Part shown: one piece after another, positions 45,201 through 57,200 of the stretch
How positions within the stretch are numbered: the stretch's first letter is position 1
How the letters are laid out: every line of letters begins with the position of its first letter
Source of the DNA: Acheta domesticus
Lineage: Eukaryota > Arthropoda > Insecta > Orthoptera > Gryllidae
NCBI GenBank assembly: GCA_031308135.1
Contig: JAHLJT010002630.1
Coordinates: 99,693,608-99,757,607 of the forward strand
DNA length: 64,000 bases
Reading direction: 5' to 3'
The notes under the pieces: model-generated
Database searches by the model: none
The model's input: the letters and a program-made list of their open reading frames with translations, nothing else
Told to the model about the DNA's origin: nothing
Made by a program: the position numbers and the translations under genes

Positions 45201-48200
45201 ATGAATAATTATTGAAATATTACAAGATACACAAAGTGGTGGAGTTTTTTCGTGAACAGATGTGAATGCGTAAGACAGCTAGTTCTCTTATAGTTTCTGC
45301 TTTGAAGGGAAGGTGTGTCATTTTGAAAAATACTTCTGATTTTGTGGAGGTGACTAGATTGATTATACCACATGGTATTCCAGTGGAGCTTAAGATGTGT
45401 ATGGAGTTCTTTCTTTGTGTCATCATATGCAACTGTTTTGTCTTGGAGAGGGAGTTAAGTTGCTTGCTTAGCAGCTGAATCCACCAGGATATTACGTTGG
45501 ATTTCTTTATGTAATGGAATCCATGAAAGAAATATGGCTATTTTCTTATATGCTAAACCATTGTAAAAATCGATGATGGCATTTATAATTGCTTCACTTT
45601 TAGTTACATTACTCAAACATTTTAATACCCTCAATGAATTAGAAAATTATATATATAAATCTTTTGGATGCTGTTGCAGCGAACGTGTAACCTCCTAGAT
45701 TATGGTGAAACTGTGAATGCAATATTGTACTGCCCCACTCTGCGGGAACTCCGACAGGCCATTCGCCGCAAGCGACCTGGACTCCTGTCAAAGGGTTTGA
45801 TTCTTCTGGATGACAATGCCTGCCCTCACACAGCACGACCAACGCAGGAGCTGTTACGGACATTTCATTGGGAACGCTTGGAACATCCACCGTACAGCCC
45901 TGACTTAGCACCCAGTGATTTTCATCTGTTTGGGCCCCTAAGAAATCATTTGGTGGCCGTCATTTTGATGCAGTTGATGCCGTAATCTGAGATTACACGT
46001 TGGCTGCGACAGCAACCAATGGACTTCTTTGCTGCTGGCTTCCGAGGAGTTGTAATGAGATGGGATAAGTGACTGAATGTACAGGGTGATTATGCGGAAA
46101 AGTGAAATAAATGTCAGAAAGTTACTTTGATTATTTTTGCCTCAATTCCGGTTTGCGACTTATTTATTGCCATATTTATTGCCACTTACTCCCATATATA
46201 TAAATATTGTGATATACCAAATGCGGGAGGGCATTCGAAATTGAATAATTTAAGGCTTTAACGCTAATTTAAATTAGAATTAGGCACCGTAGTAACAGGT
46301 TGCTAGGGAGGACACCGATGTTTAACATGCCACGATATTTGGTAAACGGGCACCGTAGTAACGGAAGTAAACAATTTCATGAGCCCGTGAATGTAATGTA
46401 AAATCAGTCGAAAGATGCGTAAGAGAGGAAATTTCGCCCAAGAGTGCTCCTTGGTTAGAGGAGTGAATACCTAATAAGCAGTGGCGTAGCGTCAGGGGAC
46501 GCTGAGATGCTGAGCATCCCCGTATATAAGAACCTTAAATACTGTATTGATAATCTTACAAGTGGTCTGTTGAGCGAAACACGTTTTGTATTAATTTTAA
46601 ATTGATTTCCTATGATTGAATTCGGCGGGCTGTTGAAGCTGGCCTCTGATTGGTTGGAAGCTAAAATACTTCAGCGTCTGCCGCCAGATTGCGACGAGCA
46701 ATGACGCATGCGCAGATGGCGAGGTCCCCCTCTCCCCTCTTCATCCCTGGCCCTGAGAAACCCGACTGCTTTACGCTAGCGTCCAGAGCGTCTACTGCGG
46801 AAAGAAGCTCGTTTGTGCACGAGAGCGCAGCACACTTCAGGCGTTCAGTAAATTATCTTTCTCTCTCTCTCACTCGGGAGTCCCCGCTTGGTCATGGGTA
46901 CAAACTGTAGAAATAGTGCCTGACTACTATTTCTTAATTAATATCCAAGAAATTGTATTATCTCTTAAATAGATTACATATTATTTAAGTCTGCAATGTA
47001 TAAATTAACAAATGGTCTTATTGCCATTCGCGTATAAGAATTAAAGCTGAGCCATTGTATAATTTGCTTTCAAGACATCGGCAGCCCTGACTGCTGTGAG
47101 GATTTTGTGGGAAGCGCCTACACCGTCGTAAGCAATCGAGATCGTGGAAGTAGTCCCAGTGTATCTGCCTTGTGTTGCGTTCGACTGTTAGACGAAGTAG
47201 TTGATAGTGACATTTTGTGTGTTATTGTTGAGCATCCCCAAACGTGTGAATCACGCTACGCCACTGCTAATAAGAATCCGTTGGTAGGGAATGTAAAACA
47301 GAATTTTGGACATCAATGAACACGAGTTTTCCTGGATTGAAGAACGAAAAAATTAGTTAGTTGGAGCTCAGATCTCATAGCGAGAGGATCATCTCTGAAT
47401 TAGGGGGTGCGTGTTCGAGTTGAGACTTAGTAGATTTTTGTGGTCGAAAGTAGAGACTTCTAAAAAATTCCGGAGATACAGTTCGAGACTTTAACTTTTT
47501 CCTTCCGCGAGTGAAAGTGGAACATTGAAATATTTTGGTAAAACCGTGCATAGACTTGGAGAATTTTCTTACTGATAGGGAGGAACTTTTAAGAAAAAAT
47601 TGCCGACTTTGATTAGTTTTCACCTGTGACGAAGGTGAAGCACTAAGCTAAATGAACTTGTAAATATTTTGCCGAACAAGTGCTGATAGTGATATGGGAG
47701 GCTAGTACATTATGTGAATGGGAGTGACTTCGTAGCGTGCCGGAGGATACAAGATAGGTCAAAGGTGGCCATCAAGACTGGTCGAAGGTGATGGTGTGGA
47801 GGTACGAGCGTCCGAGCGGAGCATCCAACGATACAACGGGAAGAGAGCTCAGGTTAAAGTTCGTACGAACAATTATTTTATTTCTCATGGTTCTGACCAA
47901 AGCTAATTATTTTCAAAGGATGTTGTTTCGATTTAAATGAATTCTTTAATAACATTAAATTCAAACTGTTCTAGTGCTAAAGAAAGTACAAAAACAAACG
48001 TGGTTATTATTGTGCAATCTGGCACATCATTAAAATCACTTTCAGGTTTTGTCGTTTTCCGTATGGAAGCGAGTCTACAGGGGGCAGATTGTGGTCGAAC
48101 GATGAGGTAAGCCGAATTGTGCCCCTTGCATATTCGAACCCATCATAGAAGACCAACATGTCAATAATAGAGACATATCTTGGATTTGATAAAACTGTTT

Positions 48201-51200
48201 CAATAGTTTTTGTTTCTATATATATACATATACACACACACACACACACACATTTACTTTTCTTCAATGCATTTGAGTGCGGCAAGGATAGCATAAACTT
48301 CACAGTAGAAAATGGAGCATTAATTATGTATCCGAGTACAAAGAATGTTTCTGTTGACTTCAACTATTGCCGGATCCGAGTTTGGAGAGTGTTTGAATCT
48401 GTAATTATCTTTTAAAAAATCTGTATGAATTTGTAAGTAGACTTTATTTATTTTGTAGTTCGTTGAATAGGGATTGATATACAGTATCATTAGTGTCTTC
48501 TTTGATGAAAGAGTTGAGATTTGTATTTACTTTTAACTCTGGAACGCCCGGCTTTCGTGTACCCCCCAGAACGCCCAGCGGAGTCTTTTCGACTCCGAGC
48601 CTTCAACGATACTTCTCAAAAGAAAATATTACAAAAATATTTATCTACGTTAGTAAAACAATATTAAAGATAATTGTTTAGTATATAATGGAATTATTAC
48701 GCCACAACTTAAATATATTTTAAACCAATCTTGCCAATTTTATTGCGCAGAATGGAAGTTAAAGCAACATCTTGGACGGAATGGGAAAGAAAACGGACAA
48801 AATTGTGTTGAAAAATTAACTTTTTCCTATTAAAAATACTTTTGCAACAATAACAATTAAAACGTTAACAACTTTTAATTTTCCGTAATACGAGTTTTAC
48901 ATATGTCAGAAAAATAGATTTCTTTTATATTGCACTTATTATTGCACTTTATATTGCACTCTCTCGCATTATGTCATTTTGTTTACTTAATATTTTATTT
49001 AAATAATATTTATTATAAACAAACATATGGTACAAATTTGTGTTTTCTTCATACCGAAAGAAAGTTGATGTCCGTGTCATGACGGAGTTTTCAAAGAAAT
49101 TTAATCGCATATTCTAAACTGCACTTTGTTCTTGTTCGGGTTTTATTTACTTTTTTCTTTACTGTCTTTACTACGCATACAGTATAAAATACGTTCAGTT
49201 GGATGATTCAAACGTTTAATGTCGTGTGCAGGCCACAATTTTCAAGCACATTTGTTAGAATATTATCCACACGTTTGATGAACATCTGTCAAGTATTCTG
49301 ATGCGTAGTTCACGGCTACATTTTTCAGAGTTTCCCCTCGATTTTCAATACTTCCCCAATATTTCCAGTGAATGGAAAAACAAATTGACACACATTTTTA
49401 GTGTCATCCCCCACAAGGCATTATTGTTGCTTATTTTATTAGATGTGTACACCATAAACTGTGTAAATACATCAAGTATGAAAGGAAAATGCCGGCGTAT
49501 TGTTCATCTGACATACGTCTACAGTTTGTAAACGTTTTACTTCATACTAAAAGAATATTTTTCAGATAAAATCAGTGAAATTAGTCTTTATTTGTTCTCA
49601 AACCTCTCTTATTAATTCGAAAATCATGATTACTTAAATAAGAGTGAATAAAAACGAAGTTGTATATCTGACTACATCATCATCTGCAGTTCAAATTGCC
49701 CTCCTGTGCACTAAAAATTCTAAAGTTGGAACATTTCCCTTTATATAAATAATAAGAAATATCTTTTCATTGGAACTTATGTTAATAACAATCCTCTTCT
49801 ATCAAGTGACAATTTGATTTTCGAAACAATTATATTTTTGCTGTTCCTTGACGAAACTACTCATGACTCGAGATTTTTTATGTATTGAATAATAAGTCCT
49901 GAAAATAATGCAAAGGGGAAAGAATGCTCGTATATTTCTTAAGAAGGTATCTGAAATACTAGGAGACACGTTAAACATTTTTCAGCTTTCAAATGTATGA
50001 AACAGCACCTACAAGTTCGGATCAGTATCCAACGAGTCGAAATGACACTTCGCGGGCGTTCTAGGTAAATTCGATAATTTTTCATGAAATATTATATTAC
50101 ATGATTCAGTTTTTCGCATACTGTAAATAATTGAAATTGATGAAAAGTCACGAAATCACAAAATTCTATTTTCAAAAACAAAGAAGTTAAAAGGACACAA
50201 AGACCGCTAGGAGTCAAAATGACGCCTCTGGGCGTTCTATTATTAAAGAAGGAAAATCAAGTTCTTGAAGGTGTGCAATAGTGCTTTAAGAAATTTCTTC
50301 GTTTTCTGTTGTTAATAAATATTTCGTTTTAGATTGTGTTGTTTGGGTGAGATGAAATTTTATTCATGTGTATACGTAAAATGTAGTTTTCTTCTTCGCT
50401 GTTCTTAGGTTCACTGCTGGTCTCTGCGTGTACACTGTTACTATTATTTTTTTTAAGTATTGAAATTTTAATTGATTCTCTGGAAGAGTTTGTAGAAGAA
50501 CCTTTCATTGATTTCTTTGACAAAGGGGAATACTTGGATCTATTCTATTTGAGAGACAAATTCTCTATATTTGTTAAAATTTTGTAACAAGAAGTTCCAA
50601 TTAGGGTTTGTATTAAGGTGACTGCAATGTAATGAATTTTTAGCTTTACTGAGTAAAATTGGGAAGTGATTACTACCAGAAGGAGAATCTTCAGTTGACC
50701 AGTCCAAATGGATGCGTATAGATGAAGAACAAAAATAACGGTCAATGGAACTAAATATTTTATGTGTTGGCTTAGTTTTTATTCATAATAATAATAACAA
50801 TAATATAATAATAATAATGTTGGGATCTAGAATATTTTTGGTGATTCTTGCTCGTGAGTCTTTGTTATATGAATCCAATGAGAGATTGTGACTATTAAAA
50901 TCATTGACAATAATAATTGGCGATGGAGTAAAAGTAAGGATAGTTTTTTTATTTCTCTTTCATAGGAATTTACGTTAATGGAGAGAAAAATGATGAAAAT
51001 ATTACGTTTTGATGTTCCGAGATTGATTTGAACACACACGTGTTCCATTGGCTTGTTTATTATAATTTCTTTAGTTTGAAGTATTTTTTTTCTGTGTATG
51101 GCAACCCTGCCACTGGCTGGATAGGCATTAGAACAATTTCTGTAACAGATATTTTAATTTTTAAGTTGTTGAATATTTTTATTACCGAAATTTTCTTTTG

Positions 51201-54200
51201 AAAGCAAATAAAATTTGGGTTACATCTAGTAATAAGAATATGTAAGTTTTCATATTCAGTATGAAATCCGTTAAGTTTCTATTGAAGGATGTTGTTAATC
51301 ATCAGAAGTAATTAAGTTGAAGTCTGAGAGTTGTCCATATCAGTATTACACGACACATGTTCATAGTTTACAGCAATATTTGTCTTGAGTTTCATTTTTA
51401 GATTTGAAAATCCTTTTTTGATGTATTTATCAGTTAGAAGGGAGTTTGTTTCTTTTATCATTTTAAGTAATAGGCTGACGTTAAAACAGTATAATTGTGT
51501 AAATTTTATATATGCGAGTTTGATTTTTGGTTCTTGTTTTGAGCTGTAGAAGATTTAATGGATAAATAGTTTTATTGGTAGATAATATATCTTTAAGAGA
51601 AGAGAGTTGTTCATCTAATTTGTCAAATTTGTTGTCTTTAGGAGAAGGAATTGTGTTGGGTTTTTATGCGTTTTCAGCTTTTTTAAAATTAATTTACTTT
51701 TTTACTGTAGTTTTCTGTATCATTTATGTAGTTATTTAGTTTTCTGTAGATGGTTTGTAATCAGGATCAGAAATTGAACAGAGTGAGAGAGAGTGATAAT
51801 TTAGGTCTTTTCTTCAAAGAAGTGGAGACAGGAGTAGAAGGATCATTGTTGGATGTTTGAAAAGGAGGAAATTCAGTAATTTGTTCTTGTTGAGGAGGAA
51901 TATTTGTATCTTGAGTTATGGGTAATGTTTGCTGCATTGTTGATTGGTAGTATATTGACGTAATGTTTGGGGCAATTTTTAGCTAAATATCCAAGGTTTT
52001 TATGTATCAAACATGATACCAGTTGAAAGATAAATCCAAAAAGATGTATCATCATAGTCAATCTTTAAAGTCATAGGTTTTTTATTGATGTCTTTAGTAT
52101 GGATATAAATTCTCGAGAAACTTCGTATGACATTATTTAAAGCACATGTACTCGTAAATATAATAATGTAAACAAATCGCCGCCAATGTATTCACGTCAG
52201 AATTAGGAACTAATGTTGTTTTGAAAGTTAAGGCCCGAACACACAACCGAGAATACACGAATGGCCCCGATGTCAATCAGCATCTGACCAATCAGCTGTC
52301 TCTGAAGGCAGCACAAACGCTACGGACACAGCAGATGAATTATGCCTTTCTGACAGTGAGCTGGAGTCGCGCCCTTAAATGATTAAGGAAATCTACAATA
52401 AAATAGATCACACCACACGCTATTCACAACATTCAGGTACAATATTTTTATTCTTTGCACTTATCTACTGCTTAATGGTTATGTTCTTGCCCCGCCGGGT
52501 TCTGTGTGCTGCTCACCGCCATCTATATCATATTAAACGGTCAGTATCTACTGCAGACGCGCGTTTCTCATTCAGTTGGTGGTGACCTCATGTAAACAGA
52601 TAACAGCGCTCCGTCTGCAAATGTAAAGTGAACGAGTAATAAATATTCCCGACGTGGGAGACAAGTCCCAAAAATTACAATTTTGTAATTTCTGGAAAAA
52701 AAACAAAAGAACAATGCAAAATGGGGTTTATGTTCTCTCACAGCGTACATTTAGTACTATCCCTATCAGAAGGTAAAAGAAAAAAATTGGAGCCGTTTTT
52801 AAGAAAAATTTGAAAATGTCGAGAGGGTTTCATGTAAAGTACCCCCAATTTTGAAGAAAGTTTTTCAAATTCGCGGCGCCTGTAGTGGAACGAGATCGAG
52901 CAGTGAAAATTGAGTTAGGAAGAAATGGCCTGCTTTGCCCGGGCTTCAAATCCGATCCTTGCGCGAGAGGAGAACGATGAATTTTCTATCAATGTTAATG
53001 TAATTGATTCACATTTTAATAAAGTACTACAATTATTTATTTCATTTCACAGTACATTGATATTTGATTGAAATTTTTTATTTTACACATTGCTACTGGC
53101 CTCTAGCAAATCTGTTGGGTACCAGTTCTGCTGCACGCCTACTGGCCTCTGGAGAAAATATTAGGAGCCAACTATTAGGTAGCAGTTGTGCATTGCTGTA
53201 GCCCTCTGGCGGAATATATTAGCAACTAATCTTCCCTTGGCGAGAGGCTAATATATTGGTGCATCTACCAATATATTATTTCAATTATTTATTTTCCGAA
53301 TTTGTGTTGTATTAATTTCTACCAAACTTATTCTCTGGGTCTTCACGAAACTATTTTCCTGGGTCTTCGCTAGCTATTCGGAATTGCCAGATACTCTATC
53401 TTGCCAGCTACCATCTATCATCGCCAAAAGTACATTTTTTTGTCATTTTCTTAATTTTTCGGTTTCCTATTGGTAGAACAGAAACATTAATTTTAGAATA
53501 TTAAAGAATACAAAAACCTAGCCGTCAGTGGCAATTTTATTTTAAAAATTATGTGCCGTTTAAGAGAAAATGGCGTTTTAGCACTACTAAAAATGCGAAA
53601 TTTGAAGCTCATTTTCACAGAAAATTTTTGAGTTTTGAAAATACTTTATTTGAAGTTATTTGAAGCACTTACACTCACAAATATAATCATCTTTACAAAT
53701 TGCGGATAATGTGCATATTAAAGATGTGAGAGATCTTTCAAAAAATTTACATTTATATAAATTTTGAAAAAAACAAAAAAAACTCAAAATAAACTTCACG
53801 CTCTACTAATGTGTGTAATTAGCACTATCCGTTACAAAAGTTTCAAGAAAAAAATTGCAGCCATATACGAGAAAATGACGTTTGAGCATTTCTGAAAATG
53901 CCGAAATTTGAGTTACTTTTCACAGAAAACGGTAGTGTTTTCGAGAAACTTTACTTGACATTATTTAAAGCATATATACTCGTAAATAAATACTCGTAAT
54001 GTAAAAAAATCGCCGATAATGTAAATATTAACGACGTGAGAGACAAGTAAAAAAATTTACATTTTTGTAATTTTTGAAAAAACCAACCCATAGACCAAAA
54101 TGGCTTTTATGTCATTGATAGAGTACATTTACCACTATCCCTACCAAAAGTTTAGAGAAAAAAATTGGAGCCGTTTTTGAGAAAATTTTGTTTTTGTAAT

Positions 54201-57200
54201 TTTTTAAAATTGCACACATTGCACGCAATATTGCACGAAAACTACCAAAATTGTGAAAAACATTTACATGAGCTTTATTAAAGAACTCAATATGCAGAAC
54301 AAATTTTATTTGAAGAAAAAATCTCTATCTTCAATTTTGTAGTTGGAGAAAGACGCCGAAAAAAATTCAAACTTTCACAATTTTCGAAAATTCAGAGCTG
54401 TACGTGAAAATCGGACCTATGCCATGTTAAAAAGTGTATTTTCCTCTATTCATACAAGAAATTTAAAGAAAAAATTTGGAGCCGTTTTTGAGAAAATGTT
54501 GAAAATCCCCGGGGGCTTCATATAAAGTACCCCCAAATTTTAAAGAATCTTTTTCAAAATCACAAAGCTTCGACTAGAATCAGATCGACTGGGGAATATC
54601 AATTTTGAAGAACATCGACCGAACGGTTTAGGCGCTAGCGTTGACCACAGACGGACGGAATGCCGTCAATCGATTTTTAAGTATAAAGAAGCAACAAATC
54701 ATGGATTTTGACCACACCACGTGTTAGGGGATTTTTTCTTAATTTAGCAACTGGTTTTATCCACTTATTCGTTTTCACGGCCCGGCAATTAATTTTTTTC
54801 CGCCAAAATTGGCCATTTTTTCGCGCAGCATTACATAACTTTCCCTATACTACGTATATCACTCCGTGTATACGTACGTATACGGGAAAGTAAAAAATAT
54901 TCATTGCCTGTGTTATTGGCATCAAGTGAATGATAACCAAGTATTTCCTTGCAATGATAATTTTAAGTGCAGCAGTTGAAATCATTAAACGAGAACACGG
55001 CTTACTAAAATTGTTAAAAATTACATTATCGTTTCCAAATGAAATTTAAAATTTCTCAACAAATTATCTTACTGCGCGGAGAGATTATTAACTTTTTTTT
55101 TGTCTGCAGGATCCTCTTTCAACCTGCTTTAGTAGTGCTTCTATTGATGCAGTAAAACAAGAGTTCGCTTCATGTTCCCCAGGTAAGAGAATGACAAATC
55201 TTTTGTGTTTCGTGAACCCAGATTACAAACCATTCGGGTCTTGGGTGCAGTACTTGGTAAAAATCATGCCTGAGTTGCACACAAAGAAACGTGTTAATAT
55301 TTCCGTGTCGATTTGAAAACAAAGCCGTCTGGGAGGCTCTGCAAGATCCTAGAAAGCAGTCGATAGTTCCTTCAAGATTACACGGGTCGGACGGCGCCCC
55401 TGAAGCACCCAGAAACACGTAAATATGCAGCGGAATTACGAATTCTGTGCTTGTGAGGGAACGTAGCGATCACATTCCTCACATTATGAAGTCCCTTCTT
55501 ATGAGCGAGAAAGTAAAAATGATAATTAAAGAAAAGGAGATTACCCGTGTAAACCATTGACTGAAGGATTAATATTGTATTAAAATTTTTTAATCTGTTT
55601 CAAATTAGAATTTTTAAATAGTCCCCCTCTATTTTTCTTCTTTTGCTGTTGGCCCGCTCCACATCTCTGCTGGTCCATTTCATTTCTGGTCCAGGGCATA
55701 GACAGCGACTTTTCTAACTCTGCCCCTCAAGCCCTATGGCCACGATGGAATATCATGGCATTTCGCGTCTTTCTCCGTCATGCCAGTAGAAGTCGCATGA
55801 TCGCAAACACTGCTTGATCCGGTGGCGATCATGCGATATCTGGCGGCACAACTGAGAACGTCGCGAAATGACGTGACATATTCCATCGTGATGACCGGCC
55901 TTCAGGGGCAAAGTTAGAAAAATCGCAGTATAGCTCGTCACTGCTGCAATCCACTGTCAAATCCATCGAATATTTGCACAAATTCACTCAACAGTTTTAA
56001 AATTACCCCCTCATTAGTAATATATTATTTTATTGATCTTTTAAAACACTTGGAATTTCAATTGAATCCATGAAAACTGCAGAGACTCTGCTATGGTACA
56101 GGCATTTCACACAGATTAGACAGAAAACATACAAAGATTAGAGAGATAACGGGAAATAAGCTTTCTTATTCAATGCTCGCGCTCAGTCTTCTGGAAAAAG
56201 CAAATCAAACTGTTTTCCCCATAGCCTAGGAAATCTGGGAAATTAATTTTGACTTTTGAAGAAGAGAAAGTTATGTAATCGTGCGTCGGAAAATGGAGAA
56301 TTTTCGACCCAGAAACTTATGACGGGGCCCTGGTGGTTTGGGCTGTCGAAGCCTTCATCTTGTTAGGACATTCAAGTAGAATTTTCTTCAGTTAAAATCT
56401 GGGAAACAATTATCCTTAGCAAGAATCGCGTAGCATTAACTCTGCCTTGAGTTCAGATTAACTACGAGGAAAACAATCCATTAAGTTCTCAATATTCAGC
56501 CTCTCGAATTTGCAAAATAAAAAAAAAAGTTTCCTGTCCCTTGGAACAGAGTATTGCAAATGCGTTGTATGATTTTGTCAACAAATGGTTTATTGTTGTT
56601 AGGCATCAATCGTTGTTGCTAGTCAGCTTCTGAATTCGTTTGTTACAAAGGTTTTTTTTGTTGACAGATAGACGTTTGGCATCAGTGACACGCAGCACAA
56701 TGCCACAGAGCCCAAGGACGGACGAGGATTGCATACGTGAGACTAGCTTGCGCTACGATGACCAGAACATGCCCCTCAAAAAGCCCCCCGCCCCAACCAG
56801 GCGCATCCACACTGAAAAACGATTCAAGTGTTCCGTCTGTGAGATGACACTGAGGACAGAGGAGATGTTTCACAAGCACAAGGGTACACACACTAGTGAG
56901 AGCCCTTTCCAGTGTTCCATCTGTGAGAAGATCTTCACTTGGAAAGGGCACTTGGACAATCACATGCGTACCCACACAGGACAGAAGCCTTTTCATTGTT
57001 CCATTTGTAAGAAAACCTTCGCTCTGAAAGGAACCTTGAATAAGCACAAGTTAACCCACACAGGTGAGAAACCTTTCCAGTGTTGCATCTGTGAGAAGAC
57101 CTTCACTGCAAAAGAAAGTTTGAAATACCACATGCGCACCCACACTGGTGAGAAACCTTTCCAGTGTTCCATCTGTGAGAAGACCTTCACTCAGAAAGTT

